Positions 33,039 to 41,576 of a DNA stretch of 62,316 bases are shown here, piece after piece. The position numbers and the translations under genes are program-made. The stretch's first letter is position 1. Every line of letters begins with the position of its first letter. This stretch comes from JAKSUT01 sp045616505 (GTDB lineage Bacteria; Cyanobacteriota; Vampirovibrionia; Gastranaerophilales; Gastranaerophilaceae): contig JAZLGV010000030.1 of the NCBI GenBank assembly GCA_045616505.1, positions 1 through 62,316 on the forward strand, given 5' to 3'. The notes under the pieces were generated by a model, which worked only from the letters and a program-made list of their open reading frames with translations, did not search any database and had not been told where the DNA came from.

Positions 33039-34019
33039 ATGAAAATACAAAATAATAACAATCAAATATATAAAAATCCAAATTTTTCAGGCTTTTTAGA
33101 TAACAAAAAAGTTTTAAAAGGACTTGAATACATCGCAGACCATAGTGCAACATTTATTGCAGGCACAGAACTTGCTGGTGCTTTGTTGTTGCGTCCTATA
33201 TCAATTAGTTTAACCCCCAAAACTAAAAAAGAAAATAAAAAATGGGCAATTTCAAAATCTGTTGCATCAGGTGTTATTAATTTTGCATTAGTAAAAACTC
33301 TTGCAACTCCAATTGAAAACGCTATTAAAAACATTTCTGCTCAGCCTGAAAAATTTTTATCTAAAAAATCTATAAAAAATTTAAAAGGAAATTCAACAAA
33401 ACTTGCAGAATCAAATAATTTTAAATTTTTAGCACATTCATTTAAAATCGGGACAAATATCCTAGCAAGTTTTCCAAAAACTCTTTTGACAGTTGGACTT
33501 ATGACATTTGTTGCCGATAAAATTTTAAATAAAAAACAAGAAAATAAAACTTCAAATACTCCTAATTTTAGAGGAAAACTTACTGACACATTATCAAAAA
33601 AAATAGGCAAAGTGTTTGACAAAAAAGGACTTCAAGATTTTTCAAAAAAAGTTAGCGACAAAAATTTTGATGACCTACTTTTATATGCAAAAGATACTCT
33701 TCTAACAACACTTTTTTCTATCGAAACATTGAAAAATAAAAAAATAGAAAAAGAGAATAAAAAGCCACTAATAATAAATTCAATTGTTTCAACAGGTTTA
33801 GCGATAATAAGCAGTATGACAATTGAAAAAGTTTTCGATAAACCAATACAAAAAAGCATTAATAATTTCAGACAAAAACATTTAAACGATGCTAAACTTC
33901 ACAAATACGTTGAAGGTTTAAATTTAGCACGCAGCACATTTATTCTTGCGATAATCTATTATGGAATAATTCCTATAATATCAACTTTCGCAGGCGAAAA
34001 ATTGTCTAAAGAAAAATAG
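33039..34019 (+). CDS. F-x-G-tagged membrane protein (third family member type)
   Basis: A 326-residue unknown protein. The Asn-rich leader ends in N-P-N-F-S-G (residues 13-18), as in the two paralogues near 15900-19020. The body looks like an internal duplication: LRPISISLT...ATPIENAIKNI in the first part and TIEKVFDKPIQKSINNF near the end. Several hydrophobic stretches (about 38-55, 150-165, 250-265, 303-320) predict a membrane protein. The ribosome site is weak. It does not share the QFKG block, so it is a separate family with the same N-terminal tag. Confidence 0.65.
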   Translation: MKIQNNNNQIYKNPNFSGFLDNKKVLKGLEYIADHSATFIAGTELAGALLLRPISISLTPKTKKENKKWAISKSVASGVINFALVKTLATPIENAIKNISAQPEKFLSKKSIKNLKGNSTKLAESNNFKFLAHSFKIGTNILASFPKTLLTVGLMTFVADKILNKKQENKTSNTPNFRGKLTDTLSKKIGKVFDKKGLQDFSKKVSDKNFDDLLLYAKDTLLTTLFSIETLKNKKIEKENKKPLIINSIVSTGLAIISSMTIEKVFDKPIQKSINNFRQKHLNDAKLHKYVEGLNLARSTFILAIIYYGIIPIISTFAGEKLSKEK

Positions 34020-34021
34020 GA

Positions 34022-35623
34022 TTATAAATGTTGTTCTGCGTAACTAACGGCTTCTTCTTTTGAGTAAAAGACGTTTTTATCGCCTAAAACATTTAACACA
34101 CCTAATTGTTCAAGTTTGTTTGTAATTTTTTCATTATTAACAACTAACAAAACTTCTGTATCTTTATCTTTTGTACGGGCAATCATATCTTCTAAGGCAA
34201 AAGATGCTGATATATCAAGATTTAAGACATTTTGACAATTAATTATTAAATATTTTGTTTCTAATACATCATCAATTGTTGATAAGAATTGAGAAGATGA
34301 GCCGAAGAATAAAACACCTTGAATATCAAGTGTTCTAATAGCATATTTAGATTTTGTTTCAACACTGTCATCGTCTGTATCTTCAATTTTGTGAGTATCA
34401 TTTATTTCAATATTAAATTGTTGAGCAACACTTATCGCAAAAAGTATTGAAGAAAGAACAATACCTGTTGCAACGGCAAAAATCAAATCATAAAATACAG
34501 TAACGAAGAAAACCCAAACCATTACTGCTAAATCTCTTTTTGGAGAGTTTCTAAGTACCTTTAAGAATTTATAATCAACAATATCAACACCAACTTTTAT
34601 CAAAATCCCTGCTAAAACAGCTGACGGAATATTTTGAGCAAGTGGAGCAGCACCAATTAAAATAACTAATAAAAATAATGAATGAACAATACCAGAAATT
34701 CTTGTGCGACCGCCTGCTTTGATATTTACGACTGTACGCATAGTAGCGCCAGCACCTGCAATACCACCAAACAAACCTGCAACAATGTTTCCGATACCTT
34801 GACCGATTATTTCTTTATTTGAATTATGTTTTGTTTTAGTTACTGAATCAGCAACCAAAGAAGTTAAAAGCGAATCTACACATCCAAGAATTGATAGAGT
34901 TAATGCAATAGGGATAAGAGTTTTAAGCACATCCCAAGACACCATTGGCAAACTTAAACTTGGAAGTGATGCAGGAATATCAGAGATTGTCTGAACATTA
35001 AATCCTAAAACAATGCTTAAAACAGTTACAATCACCAATGCCGTTAATGGTGCAGGTACAAATCTTTGCCATTTTTTAGGCATAAAAAATACTATTGCCA
35101 AAGTTATTGCACCTAGCAAAAGAGAATGAAGATTTGTATTTTGTAAAGAAGTAAACGTTTCTTTCAAAGAATTTATGATACTTCCGTTTGATGGAAGTCC
35201 TAAAAGTGGGTTTAGTTGAAGAATTATAATAATCATACCAATACCACTCATAAAACCTGATATTACAGGGTAAGGAACATATTTAATTAAGTTTCCTAGT
35301 TTGAATAATCCAAAAAGAATTTGGAATAAACCTGCAAGGATAATTGTCAAAAACACCGCTTGAATATTGTTAGGGTGAGTAGCGATAATCCCTGCAATAA
35401 CAACTGTCATTGGTCCTGTTGGGCCAGAAACTTGTGTCGGAGTACCACCAAAGAGTGCTGCAAAAAATCCTAAAAAGATTGCGCCATACAAACCTGCGGC
35501 AGCACCTGCACCTGAAGCAACACCAAAAGCCAAAGCAAGAGGTAGAGCGATTACACCTGCTGTGATACCACCGAAAATATCACCTTTTATATTCCAAAAA
35601 ATATTTTTCTTAGAGTTTTCCAT
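34022..35623 (-). CDS. SulP family anion transporter with STAS domain
   Basis: A 533-residue inner-membrane transporter of the SulP family, which moves bicarbonate, sulphate or other anions, often with Na+. It has the SulP start (GGITAGVIALPLALAFGVASG), TPTQVSGPTGPM, and a C-terminal STAS domain (about 415-530). It looks closest to cyanobacterial BicA-like bicarbonate carriers, but the substrate cannot be read from sequence. GAGGG site. Confidence 0.88.
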   Translation of the reverse strand: MENSKKNIFWNIKGDIFGGITAGVIALPLALAFGVASGAGAAAGLYGAIFLGFFAALFGGTPTQVSGPTGPMTVVIAGIIATHPNNIQAVFLTIILAGLFQILFGLFKLGNLIKYVPYPVISGFMSGIGMIIIILQLNPLLGLPSNGSIINSLKETFTSLQNTNLHSLLLGAITLAIVFFMPKKWQRFVPAPLTALVIVTVLSIVLGFNVQTISDIPASLPSLSLPMVSWDVLKTLIPIALTLSILGCVDSLLTSLVADSVTKTKHNSNKEIIGQGIGNIVAGLFGGIAGAGATMRTVVNIKAGGRTRISGIVHSLFLLVILIGAAPLAQNIPSAVLAGILIKVGVDIVDYKFLKVLRNSPKRDLAVMVWVFFVTVFYDLIFAVATGIVLSSILFAISVAQQFNIEINDTHKIEDTDDDSVETKSKYAIRTLDIQGVLFFGSSSQFLSTIDDVLETKYLIINCQNVLNLDISASFALEDMIARTKDKDTEVLLVVNNEKITNKLEQLGVLNVLGDKNVFYSKEEAVSYAEQHL

Positions 35624-35717
35624 TTTCCCTCACCAAATTTATTATATATAGTGCGATTGTTGAAATATTTGCACTTTTCAAATAGTATTATAACATACAA
35701 AAAGAATTTAATAATAA

Positions 35718-35798
35718 GTCGATGTGTTGGAATGGTAGACAAGCATGCTTGAGGTGCATGTGGTGAGAACCGTGGGGGTTCAAGTCCCCCCATCGACA
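35718..35798 (+). tRNA. tRNA-Leu (GAG)
   Basis: Acceptor GTCGATG/CATCGAC, anticodon stem CATGC/GCATG with loop TTGAGGT (anticodon GAG), type II variable arm, T-arm GGGGG-TTCAAGT-CCCCC. CCA is not encoded. Its last 17 bases plus AAT recur 193 bp downstream. Confidence 0.95.
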
Positions 35799-35801
35799 AA
35801 T
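35782..35801. repeat. Direct repeat, copy 1 (tRNA-Leu 3' end)
   Basis: AAGTCCCCCCATCGACAAAT spans the end of tRNA-Leu(GAG). The identical 20 bases occur at 35975-35994, as at an integration site (attL/attR). Confidence 0.85.
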
Positions 35802-35807
35802 AAAAAG

Positions 35808-35834
35808 ATTACGACTTTATGTCGTAATTTTTTT
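35808..35834 (+). terminator. Terminator of tRNA-Leu(GAG)
   Basis: ATTACGAC, loop TTTAT, GTCGTAAT followed by a T-run. Confidence 0.85.
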
Positions 35835-35974
35835 ATTTGTAAAATGGGGATTGACTGGAACGACCTTTTCGGGTGGTTCAGCGAGGAGCGAGCTGAGTGC
35901 GAAGGAGTTTTCTCGAAGAAATGAAATTTCTGAAAGAAAATCCGTAGGCACGTTAAACGCGAGCGACTCAAGAG
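35835..35974 (+). mobile_element. Insert between duplicated tRNA-Leu ends, probable integration scar
   Basis: About 140 bp, visibly richer in G+C than the surroundings, containing TTTTCGGGTGGTTC (35866-35879), GCGAG/GAGCGAG motifs and no credible gene. It is bounded by the tRNA end on the left and by the exact 20-bp copy on the right. A similar insert follows tRNA-Arg. I read it as a tiny element or the remnant of one; this is inference. Confidence 0.5.
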
Positions 35975-35994
35975 AAGTCCCCCCATCGACAAAT
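35975..35994. repeat. Direct repeat, copy 2
   Basis: Exact second copy of the 20-base tRNA-Leu end. Confidence 0.85.
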
Positions 35995-36004
35995 TATTAT
36001 TGTA

Positions 36005-36970
36005 TCACTTTAAACTTTTATATTTTTTATATCGTGTATTTGCGTTTTTGCGTATAGCATTAGAAAATACCCAAACGTCAGAAGTATGAAAGACACCTTT
36101 TCCTAATAAACCATAATTATCATAAGGTGTGTTTGGTTTTAAATCTACTAACAAAACACCGTTTTCTTTATCAATTTTTGCACCACTTACAAAATGTCTT
36201 GTATATGTTCCATTAGTAAAAATATTATAAAATTTAGAAGTAGGATTGAATAATCTTGATACTCTTTTATCTGTAGTTTTCCAATTTAATGGATTTATTA
36301 CATAACCATTTGGAGTTGCAAAATATTTATTCTTTACACCATTACTTTGAGTATTCCAAACGGCAATAACTCCCAAATCATTTTTACTTTTCGCAGGTTT
36401 GATGTTTTTGAAAGTTAAATTTTTATCAATGCTATTTGGAAAACCAATCAAATAAGCGATTAGAAAATTATCTTTAACATCAACTTCTTTTAGGGCATAA
36501 AACAAATCAACTGCGCCTTGACTATGTCCTAACAAAATATACGGACGCCCATTATTATAATGTTCTAAATAATATTTTAAAGCATTTGCGGTATCTTCAA
36601 CACCATACTTGCCTAAAGTTGTATTAAAATCAAAATTGTCATTTTTAAATTTTATAAGAATATCTAACGCAGAATGAAAATCAACTTGTCGTACAAAAGG
36701 TGCGAAGACTCTGACATTTTTTGAGTCAAAAATACTTGTTTGATATTCTGAAAACCTTTTTGCTTTTTCATAATATTTAAGGTTTTTCCAATCAAAAAGA
36801 GCAGGTTTTTCTGTTTGAAAAAGTGTTGGATATATATAAAAAACATCATATTTTGTATTTGTTTTATCACATGAGTTTATAACCCAATTTTCTGGTTTTG
36901 AATAATCTACGGCAAAAACTTGCGAACTAAAAGCGAAAAATAAAAATATTATCAATAAAAATTTTTTCAT
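36005..36970 (-). CDS. Exported DUF3089 alpha/beta hydrolase
   Basis: A 321-residue secreted hydrolase. Signal peptide 1-20 (ending VFA), then an alpha/beta fold with nucleophile elbow G148-H-S150-Q-G, flanked by FYIYPT and FAPFVRQ. These match DUF3089, whose substrates are unknown (an esterase or lipase is likely). The acid and His partners probably lie near D210-230 and the C-terminal FHTSD. Stands alone, beside the tRNA insert. Confidence 0.82.
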   Translation of the reverse strand: MKKFLLIIFLFFAFSSQVFAVDYSKPENWVINSCDKTNTKYDVFYIYPTLFQTEKPALFDWKNLKYYEKAKRFSEYQTSIFDSKNVRVFAPFVRQVDFHSALDILIKFKNDNFDFNTTLGKYGVEDTANALKYYLEHYNNGRPYILLGHSQGAVDLFYALKEVDVKDNFLIAYLIGFPNSIDKNLTFKNIKPAKSKNDLGVIAVWNTQSNGVKNKYFATPNGYVINPLNWKTTDKRVSRLFNPTSKFYNIFTNGTYTRHFVSGAKIDKENGVLLVDLKPNTPYDNYGLLGKGVFHTSDVWVFSNAIRKNANTRYKKYKSLK

Positions 36971-37128
36971 CAGATAAGCCCTATTTTTAAAAACATTTTA
37001 CCATATTATAAATCCTTTTGAAAATATTTTATGAGTATTTCAGGTGTTTAAATCTTTTTGCTGTTATTAAAAAAGATTTATTTTTCAGCCCAAATCTTTT
37101 TTATTTATTTTTATGATAACATTTTGTT

Positions 37129-37971
37129 ATGGCAAGTGATGAAAAAATAGTTGTGCATTTAGAAGGCGGGCTTGGAAATCAATTTTTCCAATATGCATTA
37201 GGTTATGCGATTTGTAGAGAACACGGACAAGAGTTATTGATTGATAAAAATGTTTTTGAAACATATAAAATTAGAACTTTTGAACTTGATAAATTTGATT
37301 TAACAATAAATTTTGCATCTGATGATTTAATTAAAAAATTAAATAAAAAACGTATATTTGGTAAAACTTTATATAAAGATAAAAAATTTTGTTTTACTCC
37401 AAGTTTGTTGAAAATCAAGAAGAGTGCTTATCTTAGAGGTTTTTGGCAAACAGAAAAATATTTTAAAAAATACGAAGATGAGATAAAAAATCTTTTTAAA
37501 TTTAAGGATTATTCTTTTGTTCAAAACAAAGATTTATTGGCAGAAATTCAATCTACAAATTCGGTATCAGTAAATTTAAGACTTTGCGAGTATGTAAATA
37601 ATCCAGTAACAGCAAAAATACATCACGTTTGCAAAAAAGATTATTATAAAAATGCATTGAACTATATAAGCGAGAAGTTAGAAAATCCTAAATTTTATGT
37701 TTTTTCTGATGATATAGAAATGGCAAAAGATTATTTGCCAAGCGAATATGAATATGTTTTTTGTGATACTGCAAATTGGCAGGAAGATTTATATTTTATG
37801 CAAAATGCAAAACATAATATTATTGCAAACAGTTCTTTTTCTTGGCTAGCTGCTTGGCTAAATAACAATGAAGAAAAAATTGTTGTTGCGCCAAATCAAT
37901 GGTTTACGAAAGAAGCAAAGCTTAATTATAAAGATGTTGTTCCAAATTCTTGGATAAAAGTAGAGGTTTAA
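37129..37971 (+). CDS. Alpha-1,2-fucosyltransferase-like GT11 enzyme
   Basis: A 280-residue GT11 family protein. Typical blocks: GGLGNQFFQYALG (13-25), LRGFWQTEKYF (102-112), and the C-terminal FCDTANWQEDLYFMQNAKHNIIANSSFSWLAAWLN. GT11 enzymes add L-fucose to galactose in an alpha-1,2 link. The usual H-x-R-R-x-D-Y donor motif is altered to N149-L-R-L-C-E-Y155, so activity or donor may differ. No Shine-Dalgarno is visible. It lies 12 bases before a GT6 gene, and the pair is flanked by a GalE-type epimerase. Confidence 0.85.
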   Translation: MASDEKIVVHLEGGLGNQFFQYALGYAICREHGQELLIDKNVFETYKIRTFELDKFDLTINFASDDLIKKLNKKRIFGKTLYKDKKFCFTPSLLKIKKSAYLRGFWQTEKYFKKYEDEIKNLFKFKDYSFVQNKDLLAEIQSTNSVSVNLRLCEYVNNPVTAKIHHVCKKDYYKNALNYISEKLENPKFYVFSDDIEMAKDYLPSEYEYVFCDTANWQEDLYFMQNAKHNIIANSSFSWLAAWLNNNEEKIVVAPNQWFTKEAKLNYKDVVPNSWIKVEV

Positions 37972-37983
37972 AGGAGATAAGTT

Positions 37984-38787
37984 ATGACAAAAGTTGCGAT
38001 TTTATATATTGGAACAGGAAGATATACAATTTTTTGGGATGAATTTTTTAAATCTTGCGAAAAAAATCTTTTAAGAAATTGCGAAAAACATTATTTCTTT
38101 TTTACCGATAGCAAAGAATTTGAAAGTAACGAAAAAATCACTATTGTAGAACAAGATAATTTAGGTTGGCCATTAATCACAGCTTTGCGTTATAAGATTT
38201 TGAATAAAGTAAAAAATGAATTACAAGATTTTGATTATGCGTTTTTCTTTAATGGAAATATGGAAGTTATAAGAGAAGTTAAAGAAGAAGAACTTTTGCC
38301 AACAGAAGAAGAAGGTTATATTGTAGCACCGCTTCATTCTTGCAATAAACGTGTTAAATCAAATAATGAATTTTCTTATGAAAGAAATGAAATTTCAACT
38401 TCATATATTCCATACGGAGAAGGAAAATATTATTTTCACGCAGGGTTGATTGGCGGAAGAGTAAAAGAAACTTTAGAAATGTTTGACGTTTGTGAAAAAA
38501 TGATGGATGATGATATTGCAAAAGATTTCATTCCAAAATTTCATGATGAAAGTGTGTTTAATAAATATGTTTTGAATAGACCTTACAAGATTTTGTCTAA
38601 TTATTATATTCATCCAACTCATGGAAAGCCATTTGTTAAATTAAATCCAAAAGTTAAAATAATCCAACGTGATAAATCAAAATTCAAATATGGCGGACAC
38701 GATTATTTGAGAGGCGATTCTCAAGATAAAATAACTTTGTTTAAATACATAATTGAGAAGATAAAATTAACATTAAAAATCAAATAA
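37984..38787 (+). CDS. GT6 (ABO blood-group type) glycosyltransferase
   Basis: A 267-residue GT6 family enzyme, the family of mammalian A/B transferases. FFFN90-G-N92-ME is the bacterial N-x-N version of the metal-binding D-x-D. HAGLIGGR (152-159) and HDES (187-190) followed by NKY are the family acceptor and catalytic blocks. Bacterial GT6 enzymes transfer GalNAc or Gal alpha-1,3 to fucosyl-alpha-1,2-galactose, and the preceding gene could make that acceptor. Strong AAAGGAG site. Whether it uses GalNAc or Gal cannot be told. Confidence 0.88.
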   Translation: MTKVAILYIGTGRYTIFWDEFFKSCEKNLLRNCEKHYFFFTDSKEFESNEKITIVEQDNLGWPLITALRYKILNKVKNELQDFDYAFFFNGNMEVIREVKEEELLPTEEEGYIVAPLHSCNKRVKSNNEFSYERNEISTSYIPYGEGKYYFHAGLIGGRVKETLEMFDVCEKMMDDDIAKDFIPKFHDESVFNKYVLNRPYKILSNYYIHPTHGKPFVKLNPKVKIIQRDKSKFKYGGHDYLRGDSQDKITLFKYIIEKIKLTLKIK

Positions 38788-38795
38788 ATTCGGTT

Positions 38796-39695
38796 TTAAT
38801 TGCTTTCTTTTAGGGCTTTTAAACCGTCTTCAATATTGACTTGAGGTGTAAAGTTTAGTTTTTCTTGGCATTTAGAGTTGTCAAGAATACTGTGTCTAAT
38901 ATCTCCAAATCTTTTTTCGCCGTGTTTTGGAGTTTTTTCGTAATTAAATATTTTAGCCATAATTTCAAAAAGAGTGTTGATAGATATTGCTTTTGCAGTA
39001 GAAACATTTATGATTGTGTTTTTAATGTTAGATTGCATAGCTTTCAAACACGTTGTAGCAATATCTTTGACATAAACAAAATCTCTTGTTTGTTCTCCGT
39101 CGCCGTCAATAGTGATATCTTCACCTTTTTTCATTCTGTCTGCAAAAATTGCAACAACTCCAGCTTCGCCGAGAGCTGATTGTCTTGGACCATAAACATT
39201 AGCAAATCTAAATATAATGTAGTTTACATCTAAAAGTTTTGTGTATTGTTCCATTGTAAGTTTAGACAAGCCATAGCAAGATAGACAAGCTGGCGAATGT
39301 TTTTCGTCAACTGGTAAATATTCAGGTTTTCCGTATATTGCGGCCGTTGAGGCTAATAATATTTTTTTAACTTTATATTTTTTGCTAAGTTTTAGTATTT
39401 TTATACTTCCTAAAATGTTTTCTGTAGCATCAACATCAGGATATTTTGTTGAAAAACTTACATTTGCTTGAGCGGCAAGATGGAAAATGTAATCTATTTG
39501 GTTTTCTTGGAAAATTTCTTCAACTTTTTCGGAATTAATATCCATATTATAAAATTTTGCTTTTGGATTTATGTTTGCTTCATTTCCAGTAGAAAGATTA
39601 TCTAAAATTATAACATTATAGTTGTTTTCTATTAATAAATCTGTAAGGTGAGAACCTATAAAACCTGCTCCACCTGTAACTAAAATGTTTTCCAT
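38796..39695 (-). CDS. GalE-type UDP-sugar 4-epimerase
   Basis: A 299-residue extended SDR. NAD loop GGAGFIGSH, HLAAQANV, STAAIYG, and the YGLSK (Y-x-x-x-K) catalytic pair. It most likely interconverts UDP-Glc/UDP-Gal or the N-acetyl forms; the donor sugars for the convergent GT6 gene are exactly these. Good GGAG site. The symbol galE is likely but not certain. Confidence 0.85.
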   Translation of the reverse strand: MENILVTGGAGFIGSHLTDLLIENNYNVIILDNLSTGNEANINPKAKFYNMDINSEKVEEIFQENQIDYIFHLAAQANVSFSTKYPDVDATENILGSIKILKLSKKYKVKKILLASTAAIYGKPEYLPVDEKHSPACLSCYGLSKLTMEQYTKLLDVNYIIFRFANVYGPRQSALGEAGVVAIFADRMKKGEDITIDGDGEQTRDFVYVKDIATTCLKAMQSNIKNTIINVSTAKAISINTLFEIMAKIFNYEKTPKHGEKRFGDIRHSILDNSKCQEKLNFTPQVNIEDGLKALKESN

Positions 39696-39823
39696 ATTTG
39701 CTCCATACTCAAATTCAAACTTTTATTATTATATCATAAATAATATTTAGGGAATTAATGTTTATTTTTTTAAAATAAAAGCAAAATATAAAAGAATACA
39801 AAAAATATATAAGAACAACAGTT

Positions 39824-39851
39824 TTGAAAAACATAAGATAAGTGGTATAAT
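39824..39851 (+). promoter_or_regulatory. Sigma-70 promoter of ilvA
   Basis: TTGAAA, 16 bp, TATAAT, placed about 30 bases before the start. A second TATAAT-like box follows at 39860. Confidence 0.75.
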
Positions 39852-39882
39852 TTTTAACGTATAATTCGTATAAGAGATATTT

Positions 39883-41091
39883 ATGGTTGATTTTTCAATA
39901 GAGTCTGTTAAAGATGCATATTCGCTTTTGTCAAAAGTTGTTAGAAAAACAAGTTTAAACAAAAGTCCTTATTTCAGTAAAAAAAATGAAGTTTATATAA
40001 AACTGGAAAATTTGCAGTTGACAGGTTCTTTCAAACTTAGAGGCGCATATTATAAAATTTCAAAACTTTCCGAAGCTGATAAACAAAAAGGTGTAATTGC
40101 TTGTTCTGCGGGAAACCATGCGCAAGGTGTTGCATTAGCTGCACAAAAAAGCAATATTAAATCAACGATTTTTATACCTGCTACAGCTCCGTTGTCAAAG
40201 ATTGAAGCAACAAGTAGTTTTGGTGCAGAAATTCGTTTGATAGATGGTGTTTACGATGATGCGTATTTAGAAGCTGTAAAATATCTAAAAGAAACAGGTT
40301 CAATTTTTATTCATCCGTTTGATGATATGGAAGTTATTGCAGGTCAAGGCACGATAGCATTAGAAATTCTTGAACAACTTGAAGATGTTGATGCTGTTGT
40401 TGTTCCGATAGGTGGTGGCGGACTTATTTCAGGTGTTGCAGGTGTTATAAAAACATTGAAACCGTCTTGCAAAGTGTATGGTGTTCAAGCAGAAAACGCT
40501 GCTTGTATGTATAAATCACTTGAAACAGGGAAAATGGTAAAATTAAATTTAGTAAATACTTTTGCAGATGGTACTGCTGTAAAATACCCTGGAGAGCTTA
40601 CTTATGAGCTTTGTAAGAAGTATGTTGATGATATTTTTACTGTTTCAGAATCAGAAATTGCAAGTGCAATTTTGGCTTTGATGGAAAAAGAAAAAACAGT
40701 TGCAGAAGGTGCTGGAGCTTTGCCAATTGCGGCTTGTATGTTCGATAAAATTCCATTAGAAAATAAAAAAATTGCGTGCATAATTTCAGGTGGAAATATT
40801 GATTTTAAAATGTTGTCAAATGTTTTGACAAGAGCATTGTTGAAAAACGGCAGGCTTTCTAATATGACGGTAGATTTGTTAGACCAACCAGGGGAATTAA
40901 ACAGATTGACATCTGCTATATTAAGCACAAATGCAAATATTATTGAAATCATAAGAGATTATACATTAAGAGATATCCCAATAAACAGATGTTGTTTAAA
41001 TGCGATGATAGAAACAAGAAATAGAGAACATTTGAATGTGTTGAAAGAAACATTGGCGAAAAATGGGTTTAATGCGACTTTTGACTCTTAA
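39883..41091 (+). CDS. ilvA: Threonine ammonia-lyase with ACT domain
   Basis: A 402-residue PLP enzyme that converts threonine to 2-oxobutyrate. PLP lysine K51 in GSFKLRGA, phosphate loop GGGGLISG, and a C-terminal ACT domain (about 325-400; DQPGELNRLTSAIL). The single ACT domain and length fit the TdcB/catabolic-like form rather than the two-ACT biosynthetic form. Either isoleucine synthesis or threonine fermentation is possible. Confidence 0.9.
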   Translation: MVDFSIESVKDAYSLLSKVVRKTSLNKSPYFSKKNEVYIKLENLQLTGSFKLRGAYYKISKLSEADKQKGVIACSAGNHAQGVALAAQKSNIKSTIFIPATAPLSKIEATSSFGAEIRLIDGVYDDAYLEAVKYLKETGSIFIHPFDDMEVIAGQGTIALEILEQLEDVDAVVVPIGGGGLISGVAGVIKTLKPSCKVYGVQAENAACMYKSLETGKMVKLNLVNTFADGTAVKYPGELTYELCKKYVDDIFTVSESEIASAILALMEKEKTVAEGAGALPIAACMFDKIPLENKKIACIISGGNIDFKMLSNVLTRALLKNGRLSNMTVDLLDQPGELNRLTSAILSTNANIIEIIRDYTLRDIPINRCCLNAMIETRNREHLNVLKETLAKNGFNATFDS

Positions 41092-41199
41092 TTTGCCCGA
41101 TTTTTGATTGTTGAAAGAAGAAAATGTTTCGCACAGAAAAGTGATTTTAACTCCTCACCCAGTTTTGTAAGTTCCCGTAAACTTAACATCAAAACTTTC

Positions 41200-41232
41200 C
41201 CTCTCCCGTCGGGAGAGGTTTAAGGAGAGGGG
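41200..41232. repeat. REP-like GC-rich palindrome
   Basis: CCTCTCCC-GTC-GGGAGAGG followed by AGGAGAGGGG, with ACTCCTCACCC 40 bases upstream. It is a palindrome of the kind scattered between genes in many bacteria, here at the border between ilvA and the restriction-like island. No T-run, so not a plain terminator. Confidence 0.5.
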
Positions 41233-41248
41233 ATAATTTAATTTTTTT

Positions 41249-41518
41249 TTAATTTGTAGAGGGTGTGTCTTCAAGAAAAGAAAAATTTTCTCCTAAATAT
41301 TTTTCAATATCTTCTACTAATTTATGTGGTTTTATATCCAGTGCTTCTGCAATTCTCCATAATGTAGAAAATTGAGGATCTTTTATTCCATTTTCTAAAT
41401 CAGCCCATATCGATTTACCCATGCCGATTTCATCAGCACTTTTTGTGATTGATTTAGTACGGTATTTCTTAACAATTTTTGCTATTGCTAATTGTAATTC
41501 TTTTCTTCTATCTTGCAT
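41249..41518 (-). CDS. XRE-family helix-turn-helix regulator
   Basis: An 89-residue DNA-binding protein. The start MQDRRKEL at 41518 gives a normal XRE length; an upstream in-frame extension to 41617 would overlap the divergent gene. HTH spans about 22-50 (SADEIGMGKSIWADLENGIKDP). It diverges from the methyltransferase gene across a concentric dyad, the layout of controller (C) proteins in restriction-modification systems. The role is inferred from the family and layout. Confidence 0.8.
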   Translation of the reverse strand: MQDRRKELQLAIAKIVKKYRTKSITKSADEIGMGKSIWADLENGIKDPQFSTLWRIAEALDIKPHKLVEDIEKYLGENFSFLEDTPSTN

Positions 41519-41530
41519 GTTAATAATTAT

Positions 41531-41569
41531 TGTTCTAATATAATGACAAGTTGTCAGCGTATTAGAACA
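41531..41569. promoter_or_regulatory. Concentric dyad operator of the restriction-like island
   Basis: Outer arms TGTTCTAATA (41531-41540) and TATTAGAACA (41560-41569) and inner arms TGACAA (41544-41549) and TTGTCA (41551-41556) share one centre, base 41550. A TATAAT -10 for the methyltransferase (41539-41544) lies inside it, so a bound dimer would cover the promoter. Confidence 0.75.
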
Positions 41570-41576
41570 GGTGGCT

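Noticed and set aside
35780..36057. Overlapping ORFs of about 70 codons on both strands next to tRNA-Leu(GAG).
   Set aside because: They run through the tRNA end and its duplicate, lack ribosome sites and encode no recognisable protein. Treated as chance frames in the insert.
39762..39962. Minus-strand ORF of 66 codons across the ilvA start.
   Set aside because: Covers the ilvA promoter and first codons on the opposite strand with no ribosome site; a shadow.
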